From positions 1 through 6,821 of the forward strand of contig JAITBW010000177.1 in the NCBI GenBank assembly GCA_031283385.1: a stretch of 6,821 nucleotides of DNA. The letters run 5' to 3'. How positions within the stretch are numbered: position 1 is the first letter of the stretch; every line of letters starts with the position of its first letter. A program made the position numbers and the translations under genes. The notes below the pieces were generated by a model. That model saw only the letters and a list, made by a program, of their open reading frames with translations. It was not told the origin of the DNA and searched no databases. Below are positions 1 through 6,320 of the stretch, piece after piece. The DNA comes from Nitrososphaerota archaeon. Its GTDB lineage: Archaea > Thermoproteota > Bathyarchaeia > Bathyarchaeales > Bathycorpusculaceae.

Positions 1-191
1 TTTTGGTTGTCGATTTTTCGTTTTCGTGGGCCGTGTTTTTTTGGTTGGAGGGTTCCTGTTTTTTGTTTTTGGTTTTTCCAGTTGTAGTAGGTTTGTGGGT
101 TGATTTTAAAGATTTCACACACTTGTTTTAGGGTGTGACCGTTTTGTTTGTAGGTAATTGCGGCTTCTCTGAAATCTCTGCTATGGGTCAT
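1..191 (-). CDS. IS630-family transposase, N-terminal 63 residues (cut by window edge)
   Basis: The reading frame opens at the ATG at 191-189 and runs off the left edge without a stop. Residues 1-40 (starting MTHSRDFREAAITYKQNG) form a helix-turn-helix DNA-binding domain. The second and third helices fall around residues 19-40, ending in the YYNWKN recognition segment. A basic, proline-containing linker follows (TGTLQPKKHGPRKRK, residues 45-59), which is the usual layout at the start of IS630 transposases. The DDE catalytic domain would follow outside the window. There is no Shine-Dalgarno site before the ATG. Whether the element is intact or active cannot be judged. The alternative is a split IS630 transposase with a separate helix-turn-helix ORF, which also occurs in this family. 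Confidence 0.8.
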   Translation of the reverse strand, partial: MTHSRDFREAAITYKQNGHTLKQVCEIFKINPQTYYNWKNQKQKTGTLQPKKHGPRKRKIDNQ

Positions 192-232
192 AACAAACAA
201 CAAACACACATCTAAAACTTAAGTTAATCGGC
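1..232 (-). mobile_element. One end of an IS630-family insertion sequence (partial)
   Basis: This is the 5' end of an insertion sequence that continues beyond the left window edge. It contains the start of an IS630-type transposase reading leftward, plus about 40 bp of terminal sequence (192-232) holding a 10-bp perfect palindrome AACTTAAGTT at 216-225. IS630/Tc1-mariner elements insert at TA and duplicate it. The TA at 233-234, directly followed by the coding frame of a truncated ClbS/DfsB gene, is the most likely target site. The exact boundary is inferred, because the opposite terminal inverted repeat lies outside the window. Confidence 0.7.
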
Positions 233-234
233 TA

Positions 235-561
235 TATTTGGTATCAAGTAACGTGAGGGGTGAAGAAAGGTCGTTTTTGCCATCTCCGTATAATTGGAAA
301 ACTTATGGTGCTATGAATATCGGCTTTTGGGAAAAGCATCAAAATACGTCATATGATAAGTCAAAAGAGATGGTAAAAGACAGTCATAAAAAGGTCATGG
401 TGTTAATTGAAGAATTTACTGATGTTGAGCTTTTTGAGAAAAAGCATTTCAATTGGACGGGAACGTCAAGTTTGGGGCAATATTGTATTTCGGTAACTGC
501 AAGTCACTATGATTGGGCAATGAACAAAGTAAAAGTACATATAAAGACCTATAAGAGTTGA
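235..561 (+). pseudogene. ClbS/DfsB (DUF1706) family protein, C-terminal remnant truncated by the IS630 element
   Basis: The open frame gives about 108 residues matching the C-terminal two thirds of ClbS/DfsB four-helix-bundle proteins, which are usually about 165-175 residues long. Recognisable pieces are the RGEE...LPSPYNW stretch near the start, YDKSKEMVKDSHKKVM in the middle, and the family-typical ending with FNWTGTSSLGQY followed by SHYDWAMNKVKVHIK. The expected N-terminal helix is missing, and the frame enters directly from the end of the adjacent insertion sequence at TA 233-234. The only starts available in the frame are a TTG at 238 and an ATG at 313, neither of which restores a complete protein. 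Some members, such as ClbS, protect their host from the genotoxin colibactin; most have no known function, and none is assigned here. The 5' part presumably lies beyond the IS, outside the window. Confidence 0.75.
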
Positions 562-563
562 TT

Positions 564-622
564 TTGTAAAATTAAAAAGACCGCTTCGTAGGATCGAAAA
601 AAGTTAGACGTTGTAAAATTAA
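564..622 (+). repeat. Short direct repeat TTGTAAAATTAA in the gap between the DfsB remnant and dus
   Basis: The same 12 bases occur at 564-575 and 611-622, 47 bp apart, just after the stop of the ClbS/DfsB remnant. The gap 562-722 separates two convergent genes and otherwise holds AT-rich sequence with no convincing terminator hairpin. The repeat is A/T-rich, so chance is a fair explanation. Confidence 0.35.
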
Positions 623-722
623 GAGTATGAAATCAAAAATAGCATCATGCGCAAACCAATTGTTAGCTTTCAACAAGGTCATTTTGATGATAACACCATA
701 GGGGATAGTTTTATGCTAAAGT

Positions 723-1643
723 CTATGGTAGTTGGTAAACGAATTTTTCGATATCTTTTATATATCTTAGGTTTAGGACTTTTCTTGTGTTTTGTTTGGT
801 GGTATAGTCTTTGAGCATCCAAAAAACGTGTTCTCGTACTTCTTGTGATGAGCCACGTTTTTCATATTTGGTATATAGTTCAATGAATCGTAGAATTTGT
901 TTTTTTATGTCAGCATTATCAATTTGGGTTTTTTCGGGATTAAAAATCCAGGGTCGATCTCTGGCGCCTCTGCCTATCATTACAAAATCACAAGTTGTTT
1001 TACTTAAAAGATCAAGCCCCTGCATGTAACTGGTAACGTCACCGTTAGCCATAACAGGGACTAAGAGTTTTTCCTTTACCTGTTTCATTATAGTCCAGTT
1101 AACTTTTTTTGCAAGTTTCTGCTGCGCTGTTCGTCCATGAATACAAACTGCTGCTGCACCAGCATTTTCTAAACTGTTAGCAATATTTACAGCGATTATT
1201 TTTTGGGCATCTATACCTATGCGCATTTTTACTGTAACAGGTTTAGCAGTTACTTGAACCATTTTTGCCACAATTTTTGTCAATAAAACAGGATCAGATA
1301 ACAACTTAGCGCCATAGCCCTGAGCTAATATTTCTTTTTCGCTACAGCCAACATTAAAATCAATAATGTCAGCAAAATCTTCAACCTGCTTTATACTTTT
1401 TAAAATCGATTCTTCCCTGTTACCAATTAACTGTACACTTACAGGCCGTTCAGACTCAACGATATTAAGAATATCTTTAACTTCACTTCTACTCTTGTTT
1501 TTAACAGACTCTACATCAAACATTTGAGTATAGACCAAACCAGCCTTATTTTCCTTACAAAGCATCCGAAAAGAAGTACAATTAACAGCAGCCATTGGAG
1601 CAAGAACAAATTTGCTGGAAATGTCAACGTTGCCTATTCTCAT
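723..1643 (-). CDS. dus: tRNA-dihydrouridine synthase (Dus family, archaeal type)
   Basis: This flavoenzyme reduces uridine to dihydrouridine in tRNA in the cytoplasm, using FMN and NAD(P)H. The protein has 306 residues from the ATG at 1643. The FMN-binding TIM barrel begins with VLAPMAAV (residues 13-20). The motif FNVGCSEKEILAQGYGAKLL (residues 96-115) contains the proton-donating Cys at residue 100. VKMRIG (138-143), HGRT (169-172), NGDV (200-203) and IGRGARDRPWIF (223-234) are the usual substrate- and phosphate-binding segments. A helical C-terminal tRNA-binding domain follows. The residue after the catalytic Cys is Ser rather than the common bacterial Pro. I chose the ATG at 1643 over an upstream in-frame TTG at 1667 because homologues begin close to the barrel strand and the TTG lies in a TATA-like box. 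Which tRNA position it modifies cannot be told. Confidence 0.9.
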   Translation of the reverse strand: MRIGNVDISSKFVLAPMAAVNCTSFRMLCKENKAGLVYTQMFDVESVKNKSRSEVKDILNIVESERPVSVQLIGNREESILKSIKQVEDFADIIDFNVGCSEKEILAQGYGAKLLSDPVLLTKIVAKMVQVTAKPVTVKMRIGIDAQKIIAVNIANSLENAGAAAVCIHGRTAQQKLAKKVNWTIMKQVKEKLLVPVMANGDVTSYMQGLDLLSKTTCDFVMIGRGARDRPWIFNPEKTQIDNADIKKQILRFIELYTKYEKRGSSQEVREHVFWMLKDYTTKQNTRKVLNLRYIKDIEKFVYQLP

Positions 1644-1665
1644 CCTTATTAACTCTACCTCGCAC

Positions 1666-1675
1666 AATTATATTC
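1666..1675 (-). promoter_or_regulatory. TATA-like box for a leaderless dus transcript
   Basis: On the minus strand this reads GAATATAATT, centred about 27 nt before the dus ATG at 1643. That is the distance expected between an archaeal TATA box and a transcription start at the start codon. The nearest purine-rich site (GAGGT, 1657-1661) is 13 nt from the ATG, far for a ribosome-binding site. A second TATA-like sequence, TTTAAATAT (1744 to 1736), would give a leader of roughly 70 nt and is the alternative promoter. Confidence 0.4.
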
Positions 1676-1746
1676 TGCCTATAATGGTCAGGGATTGCAA
1701 CGTTTAACATATTTGTCAACTAATTTTTTCAGGGGATATTTAAAGA

Positions 1747-1768
1747 TCAAGTGTTAATTGCCACTTGA
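1747..1768. promoter_or_regulatory. Perfect 7-bp inverted repeat between the MetE-like gene and dus
   Basis: TCAAGTG at 1747-1753 and its complement CACTTGA at 1762-1768 flank an 8-nt spacer. The site lies 9 nt downstream of the MetE-like stop codon and directly upstream, on the minus strand, of a TATA-like TTTAAATAT at 1744-1736. It could be a binding site for a dimeric regulator of dus, or a hairpin at the 3' end of the MetE-like transcript. No U-tract follows it on the minus strand, which weakens a terminator reading. Confidence 0.35.
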
Positions 1769-1776
1769 AGGGGTAA

Positions 1777-2799
1777 TCAAGGTGATTTCACTGCTTCAAC
1801 CGTTCGCTTTAGAACTAAAGCAGCTACGTCTTGGTCAGACCAGCTGCCTAAGCCGCAGTCAGGACCTGTGAATGTGAATGTTTCGCCGTATTTTTCTTTG
1901 GCGGTAATGTATCGTTTGCGAATAGTTTCAACAGATTCAACGAGTTGTTCAGCTGCGGGTTTTTCAATGCCTTTTTCGTATGCTTCAGCCCATAGGGCAT
2001 CAATGTCTGTACGTGTTATACCTACGCGTATTTGTTTATTGGTTTCTTCTAATAGTTTCTTGGGTATGTCATTAATGTTTTTTGGGGAGGATGCATATTC
2101 GAATGATAATACGTCTAGGTTTTTTACATTTGTTAAGTCGCGTATTCCGCTGGTGGAGTGTAGGTGTATTTGTCGGGTTGGGCCTTGGAAGTCGTATGCT
2201 TTTTGTAGGGTTTTTATGATGATATCGGTTGTGGTGGTCAAGTTTGTATGGCCATAGCTAGGTTCGTCGATGGAGATTGCTTTTGTTTCAATGTGTTTGT
2301 TGTTTAATATGGCGTTTTTGGCAAAGTTGTTTATTGTTTCTGCAAATCCTTCGAGTACGTCGGGGTAGACTGTGGTGCCGATTTCGTGTATATATTGTTC
2401 GAGGGGGCCGAATAGGCATATGCGTAATAGGATTTTTTTGTTGAATTCTTCGCTTAATTCTTTAGCGTATCTATTAAGTACATAAACTTCAGGTAGTATT
2501 GCTTTAGCTGGGTCTACTATAAAGGAGCCCTGTGTCATTACCTCGTGAATTGCGTCGCCGATTTGTCTTAATCCGTTAAATTGTTGTGGGAAAGTGACGA
2601 CGTCTATGCCGCAGGTTAGTTTTTTTCGAAAAGAGTCTTTAACTATTTGGCAGAAATTTTTTTGTAGGAATTCATCATTTATAGGGTCTTGGTTGTTTAT
2701 GATAGCTTCTCTTGTTTTCAGGTAAGCTTGTGCAAAAGTTTCCCTATTAACGCCTTTAGGCAATGGAAAGCTGCCGACGTCGTCAATTAGCGGATACAT
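1777..2799 (-). CDS. Core MetE-like methyltransferase (cobalamin-independent methionine synthase C-terminal domain family)
   Basis: The 340-residue protein corresponds to the catalytic barrel of MetE without its N-terminal half, as in the stand-alone 'core MetE' proteins of archaea and some anaerobic bacteria. Those transfer a methyl group to homocysteine, in studied cases from methylcobalamin or a corrinoid protein. Visible landmarks are DDVGSFPLP at residues 6-14, SIDEPS at 176-181, IHLHSTSG at 211-218, SFEY at 232-235 and GPDCGLGSW at 312-320. By alignment with the zinc ligands of E. coli MetE (His, Cys, Glu, Cys), His214, Glu234 and Cys315 are present, but the first Cys is Thr216. The substrate is therefore uncertain: it may be a divergent methionine synthase or a related methyltransferase acting on another thiol. 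The start ATG has no Shine-Dalgarno site and is preceded by a TATA-like box at leaderless distance. The middle of the gene (about 2060-2450) has strongly A/C-ending codons, unlike its ends. Confidence 0.8.
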   Translation of the reverse strand: MYPLIDDVGSFPLPKGVNRETFAQAYLKTREAIINNQDPINDEFLQKNFCQIVKDSFRKKLTCGIDVVTFPQQFNGLRQIGDAIHEVMTQGSFIVDPAKAILPEVYVLNRYAKELSEEFNKKILLRICLFGPLEQYIHEIGTTVYPDVLEGFAETINNFAKNAILNNKHIETKAISIDEPSYGHTNLTTTTDIIIKTLQKAYDFQGPTRQIHLHSTSGIRDLTNVKNLDVLSFEYASSPKNINDIPKKLLEETNKQIRVGITRTDIDALWAEAYEKGIEKPAAEQLVESVETIRKRYITAKEKYGETFTFTGPDCGLGSWSDQDVAALVLKRTVEAVKSP

Positions 2800-2820
2800 A
2801 AATTGGAAATGTTTAAAGAC

Positions 2821-2828
2821 CTATTAAA
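2821..2828 (-). promoter_or_regulatory. TATA-like box for a leaderless MetE-like transcript
   Basis: The minus strand reads TTTAATAG, preceded by ACC, centred about 26 nt before the ATG at 2799. This places a transcription start at or next to the start codon. No Shine-Dalgarno sequence lies between the box and the ATG. The preceding bases are not the purine-rich BRE often seen, so the assignment is tentative. Confidence 0.4.
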
Positions 2829-2847
2829 GGTAAATGCAGCAATCACT

Positions 2848-2853
2848 AAAAAA
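2848..2853 (-). terminator. Candidate U-tract terminator for the pst-phoU operon
   Basis: On the minus strand this is a run of six T in a pyrimidine-rich context (GCCTTTTTTAGTG), about 150 nt after the phoU stop and just before the MetE-like promoter. Archaeal transcripts commonly end at such U-rich tracts without a hairpin. It is the longest T-run on the minus strand of this gap. Confidence 0.3.
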
Positions 2854-2981
2854 GGCATATTAGTAGAGTGAAAGACATTTGTTAGGCGAAAAGTGTTTGT
2901 AGGTTTATTGATATAGTAAGTTAATATGGGCAATATGGAGTTTTTGGGTTGCTTGTTTTAAAGAAGATTATGGTTTAATAT

Positions 2982-3012
2982 TGCGATAGGTTGTTGGTTT
3001 TTTGTTATCGCA
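2982..3012. repeat. 7-bp inverted repeat overlapping the phoU stop codon
   Basis: TGCGATA at 2982-2988 pairs with TATCGCA at 3006-3012 around a 17-nt spacer, so the phoU mRNA could fold a stem that includes its last codons and stop. It may protect the 3' end or help termination, but no U-tract follows directly on the minus strand. Confidence 0.35.
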
Positions 3013-3646
3013 TTTTGGTTTTTTCGCCGGTGACTATGTATATTATTGATTCGCATACGTATACTGCGTGGTCGGCTATGCGTTCTAGGTATCGGGTCAT
3101 TAGTGCGCTGGAGACTATGCATTTTGTGGTGTCGTTTTCTTCGTCAAGTAGTTTTAGGTGGTTTAGATACATTTCATCTACTTCTTGTTCAACTTTTGCT
3201 ATGGTTCTGGCTAATTCGACATCATGTTCGCGTAGGGCGTCAATGCTAACTTTTACCATTTGGAGGACTTTTTCGCTCATTTTTTCGACTGATTTTTTTA
3301 TGTCTGTGCTGCATTCTTTTAGTCCGTTTATTTGGTCGTTTATGCAGGAAATGTCAAGTGCGTATCTGCCGTATCGTGCGAAGTCGTATCCTATTTTCAT
3401 GTATGATTTAATAGCGCGTAGGTCTGAGGCTACGGGTTGGAATCTGGTGATGAGTTCGAATGCTCGGTTTTCGACTTCGTCTGCCATAATCATTAATTTG
3501 TCAGACATTTCTCGAACTTTTTCTTGTGCGGATATGCCGTCTATGTATACTTTAATTGATGTTGATAGGGCTTGATATGTTAATTCGCCCATTTCTATCA
3601 GTAGTATTGATTGGTCGTCTAATACGATATCTATTAGTCTGCTCAT
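3005..3646 (-). CDS. phoU: PhoU-family phosphate transport regulator
   Basis: PhoU is a cytoplasmic all-helical protein that restrains Pst uptake and, in bacteria, links it to phosphate signalling. The 213-residue length and two repeated three-helix PhoU domains fit the family. The first repeat covers roughly residues 15-100 (DEVENRAFELI at 56-66, then SDLRAIKSYMKIGYDFARYGRYA at 74-96). The second covers about 110-207, ending in TRYLERIADHAVYVCESI (184-201). The second copy keeps the E-R-I-x-D metal-binding pattern with Glu188 and Asp192. The first has Ala90 and Arg94 at the matching places, so only one metal site looks intact. It is the last gene of the operon, starting 15 nt after pstB with AGAGG 8 nt before its ATG. 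No PhoR/PhoB-type two-component genes are in the window. Confidence 0.92.
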   Translation of the reverse strand: MSRLIDIVLDDQSILLIEMGELTYQALSTSIKVYIDGISAQEKVREMSDKLMIMADEVENRAFELITRFQPVASDLRAIKSYMKIGYDFARYGRYALDISCINDQINGLKECSTDIKKSVEKMSEKVLQMVKVSIDALREHDVELARTIAKVEQEVDEMYLNHLKLLDEENDTTKCIVSSALMTRYLERIADHAVYVCESIIYIVTGEKTKMR

Positions 3647-3654
3647 TTTTTGTT

Positions 3655-3659
3655 CCTCT
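3655..3659 (-). promoter_or_regulatory. Shine-Dalgarno site of phoU
   Basis: AGAGG on the minus strand lies 8 nt before the phoU ATG, inside the short pstB-phoU spacer, and supports this start. Confidence 0.7.
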
Positions 3660-3660
3660 T

Positions 3661-4503
3661 TTAACCGAATGCTCCTGTGATATAGTTTTCTGTTAATTTG
3701 ACTTTTGGGTTTTCGAAAAGTTGTCTTGTTTCGCCGAACTCTATTAGTTCACCCATGTACATAAATGCTGTATAGTCAGATATGCGTGATGCTTGTTGCA
3801 TGTTATGTGTAACTATGACTACAGCATAATTTCGTTTAAGTTCTATTATTAGTTTTTCGATTTTTGCTGTTGCAATGGGGTCAAGTGCTGAGCATGGTTC
3901 GTCCATAAGTATTACTTCAGGTTGTAGTGCTATTGCGCGTGCGATGCAGAGTCGTTGTTGTTGGCCGCCTGAGATGCTGGTGCCAGGTTTTTTGAGGTCT
4001 TCGTGAACTTCGTCCCAAAGTGTTGCCTGTTCGAGGCTGCGTTTTACTATATCGTCGAGGTGTTTGCCGTTTTTTGTTCCTGTTAGTTTTAGTCCTGCGG
4101 CGACGTTGTCGTATATGCTCATTGTTGGGAATGGGTTTGGTTTTTGGAATACCATGCCGACGCGTCTTCTGATTTGTACGGGGTCTATTTTGCGTTCGTA
4201 TATGTCTTCGCAGTCTAGTAGGATTTTGCCGGTCATTTTAGCGTTGGGTGCTAATTCGTGCATGCGGTTGAAGCAGCGTAAGAATGTGGATTTGCCGCAT
4301 CCTGAGGGTCCGATTATTGCGGTAACTGTGTTGGGTTTTACTGTTAAATTTACTGATTTTAGGACGTGTTTTTGGCCAAACCAGACGTTGACGTTTATAG
4401 CTTGCATTTTAGCTGTTTGGTCTATTTCTTGTTGTGTTTGGTCATTAGTTACATGTTTGTTGTTTTGTTCTTCTTGTGTTATTGTTGTAGTTGTTGTTGT
4501 CAT
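3661..4503 (-). CDS. pstB: Phosphate ABC transporter ATP-binding protein PstB
   Basis: PstB is the cytoplasmic ATPase that powers phosphate import through PstC-PstA. The 280-residue protein shows a Walker A motif GPSGCGKST (65-73), a Q-loop Gln at 120 in [19 protein letters not shown] (a PstB-typical stretch), the ABC signature SGGQQQRL (178-185), Walker B VILMDEP (197-203, catalytic Glu202) and the H-loop His at 233 in VTHN. All ATPase residues are present. The first 32 residues are an unusual Thr/Gln/Asn-rich extension beginning with a run of Thr; most PstB proteins start near [11 protein letters not shown], here residues 33-43. I keep the upstream ATG because it forms an ATGA overlap with the pstA stop and has AGGAG 12 nt before it. 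The internal ATG at 4407 has no such site. Confidence 0.96.
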   Translation of the reverse strand: MTTTTTTITQEEQNNKHVTNDQTQQEIDQTAKMQAINVNVWFGQKHVLKSVNLTVKPNTVTAIIGPSGCGKSTFLRCFNRMHELAPNAKMTGKILLDCEDIYERKIDPVQIRRRVGMVFQKPNPFPTMSIYDNVAAGLKLTGTKNGKHLDDIVKRSLEQATLWDEVHEDLKKPGTSISGGQQQRLCIARAIALQPEVILMDEPCSALDPIATAKIEKLIIELKRNYAVVIVTHNMQQASRISDYTAFMYMGELIEFGETRQLFENPKVKLTENYITGAFG

Positions 4504-5327
4504 GTTTTCATTTTGCTCCTGGTGGCTATTCTTACTACTATGTTTACTATTAGTACTATTAATATGAGTATTAGTGCGGCACCCCAGCCTCGGGCTTGTA
4601 CGTCAGGGTAGGGTTGTAGTGCGTCTTTCCAGATTTCTAGAGGTAGGGCTGCTAGTGGTTGGTTTAGGCCTTGGAAAAAGTATCTGTTTCCCATGATGGT
4701 CATTATTAGGGGTGCTGTTTCGCCGGCGATTCTGGCGACGGCTAATAGTGTGCCTGTTAGGAGGCCGTTTTTGGCTGTTGGGAGTACTACATTTAGTGTT
4801 GTGCGCCAGTTGTGTGCTCCTAGTGCTAGTGATGCTTCTCGTATGTTGTTTGGGACGAGTTTTAGTGATTCTTCTGTTGTTCTTGTTACTATGGGTATTA
4901 GTATGAAGGCTAATGCGATGGCTCCTGCTAGGGCTGAGAAGGAGCCTAGGGCTAGGACTAGTATGCCGTATACTGTTATGCCGATTATTATGGAGGGGAA
5001 TTGTGTTATTATGTTGTTTATGGTTCGTAGGTTTTGTGCGTATTTGTTGTTTCCGAATTCTGAGAGGTATATGCCGGATAGTATGCCTATGGGTATGCCT
5101 ATGGCGCTGGTTAGGCCTATGAGTATGAGTGTTCCCTGTATGGCGGGGCCTATGCCGCCGTTGGCGTTTGTGCCGGTTAGAAAAGTTAGGCTTAGCTGTG
5201 GTGCGCCGTTTTTGGTGACTTCGAATAGTATACTAGCTAGGGGTATTATAGCGATTATTACGCATATGGCGCATATTATGAAGAATAGGTGGTTTTTGAA
5301 TTTTCTAAAGCCGTAACTGTGCATCAT
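4500..5327 (-). CDS. pstA: Phosphate ABC transporter permease PstA
   Basis: PstA forms, with PstC, the membrane channel for phosphate. The 275-residue protein has about six hydrophobic segments, near residues 13-35, 61-84, 112-128, 130-147, 185-212 and 248-268. The EAA loop that contacts PstB is clear: [12 protein letters not shown] (163-174), then VVLP (180-183). The PstA-typical [10 protein letters not shown] follows at 198-207. The gene overlaps pstC and pstB by 4 bp at each end (ATGA). The first of two adjacent ATGs is chosen because it makes the overlap and GGAGG lies 12 nt before it. Codons end almost wholly in A or C; for example, all 20 codons from 4919 to 4860 do. Confidence 0.95.
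   Translation of the reverse strand: MMHSYGFRKFKNHLFFIICAICVIIAIIPLASILFEVTKNGAPQLSLTFLTGTNANGGIGPAIQGTLILIGLTSAIGIPIGILSGIYLSEFGNNKYAQNLRTINNIITQFPSIIIGITVYGILVLALGSFSALAGAIALAFILIPIVTRTTEESLKLVPNNIREASLALGAHNWRTTLNVVLPTAKNGLLTGTLLAVARIAGETAPLIMTIMGNRYFFQGLNQPLAALPLEIWKDALQPYPDVQARGWGAALILILIVLIVNIVVRIATRSKMKT
4516..4520 (-). promoter_or_regulatory. Shine-Dalgarno site of pstB
   Basis: AGGAG on the minus strand sits 12 nt before the pstB ATG, within the end of pstA. It supports the upstream start that includes the Thr-rich extension, though the spacing is longer than usual. Confidence 0.55.
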
Positions 5328-6310
5328 TGTTCAATTGCGCCTCCTTTGACTTTGAACACACGTGTCATAATGAGGTGCGCTCCAACATTGATTACTAGGC
5401 TCATTATGAGTAATGTTAGGCCTACGCCTAGGTATGTTGAATATTTTAGGGATCCGGCTGTGGCTTCTGTAAAGCCGTTGGCTATAAGGGAGGCCATTGT
5501 TTGGCCGGATTGGAATAGTGATGTAGGCATAGCGGAAGGGCCTGTGGCGTTGCCTATTAGCATTGTAACAGCCATTGTTTCGCCTATGGCTCGGCCTAGT
5601 CCTAGTATTATAGCGGCGAATATGCCTGATTTGCCATAGCTTAATACCCAGCGTTTTGTGACTTCCCATTTTGTTGCGCCAATGCTATATGCGCCTTCGC
5701 GTATAGAGTTAGGTACAGCTGTTAGGACTTCTTTTGAAAGGGAAGCTATTGTAGGTATAATCATAATTGCTAGTATAACGCCGGCTGTGAAAATGTCTAA
5801 GCCTTGTGGGTTGCCGCTAAATATGGGTATCCATCCGAGGTATTTTGATAGGGGGGTTTCTATGTATGTTACCATCCATCCGCGTAGTACGCGAAGACCC
5901 CATAGGCCATAGATTACGCTTGGCACGGCTGCGAGTAGCTCTATGATGTAACTTATAGGTACACGTAGAGATTTGGGAGCCATTTCTACTAGAAATATTG
6001 CTATGCCAAGGCTTAGGGGTACTCCTATAAGTAAGGCTACGCCTGAAGTTGTGAGTGTGCCTAAAATGTATGGTAATATGCCATAGATTTCTCTTCCTTC
6101 AACAGGGTTCCATTGTTGTCCAAAAAAGAAGTTTACACCAAAGTTTTGTACTACAGGTATTGAGCCTTTTACCAATGTATATCCTGTTATTAATAGTATG
6201 ATTAACGCTGAAGTGGCAATTATGGTTGTGAGAATTTTAAAGATGTTATCTCCAGTTACCTTAGATTTTGTTGTTTTTTGAATTTGCTGTTGTTTATTTG
6301 GAGACTTCAT
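5324..6310 (-). CDS. pstC: Phosphate ABC transporter permease PstC
   Basis: PstC is the second channel subunit of the phosphate importer. The 328-residue protein has a polar Lys/Gln-rich N-terminus (1-20), a first membrane helix at about 25-47, and a loop containing WNPVEGREIYGILPYILGTL (67-86), typical of PstC. Further helices follow near 88-108, 119-136, 173-191, 228-252 and 292-314. The EAA loop is REGAYSIGATKWEV (204-217), with GRAIGETMAVTM at 239-250. The usual Pro after the EAA loop (V-L-P) is Ser224 here, a small deviation. The start ATG follows the pstS stop by 10 nt with only a weak GAGTG before it, so translation may be coupled to pstS. The stop overlaps pstA. Confidence 0.95.
   Translation of the reverse strand: MKSPNKQQQIQKTTKSKVTGDNIFKILTTIIATSALIILLITGYTLVKGSIPVVQNFGVNFFFGQQWNPVEGREIYGILPYILGTLTTSGVALLIGVPLSLGIAIFLVEMAPKSLRVPISYIIELLAAVPSVIYGLWGLRVLRGWMVTYIETPLSKYLGWIPIFSGNPQGLDIFTAGVILAIMIIPTIASLSKEVLTAVPNSIREGAYSIGATKWEVTKRWVLSYGKSGIFAAIILGLGRAIGETMAVTMLIGNATGPSAMPTSLFQSGQTMASLIANGFTEATAGSLKYSTYLGVGLTLLIMSLVINVGAHLIMTRVFKVKGGAIEQ
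5340..5344 (-). promoter_or_regulatory. Shine-Dalgarno site of pstA
   Basis: GGAGG on the minus strand lies 12 nt before the first pstA ATG, inside the end of pstC. It is a full match to the 16S rRNA 3' end and favours the first of the two consecutive ATG codons. Confidence 0.6.
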
Positions 6311-6320
6311 TTTTTCACTC

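Noticed and set aside
238..561. The DfsB-like frame as a complete 107-residue gene starting at TTG 238
   Set aside because: It lacks the N-terminal helix of the family and begins at the edge of an insertion sequence, so a truncated remnant fits better.
585..598. Small hairpin TTCG-CGAA as a terminator after the DfsB remnant
   Set aside because: A 4-bp stem without a following T-run is expected by chance.
1641..1667. In-frame TTG at 1667 as an upstream start for dus, adding 8 residues
   Set aside because: It lies in the TATA-like sequence, has no Shine-Dalgarno site, and the ATG at 1643 matches the usual Dus N-terminus.
2800..3004. A small gene or RNA in the largest gap
   Set aside because: No frame with a plausible start and protein-like composition and no tRNA-like fold was seen; only the promoter, T-run and inverted repeat could be supported.
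4693..5316. Long + strand open frames antisense to pstA (and similarly 2991-3575 antisense to phoU)
   Set aside because: They mirror well-supported conserved genes, match no family I recognise, and are a by-product of the strongly biased third positions.
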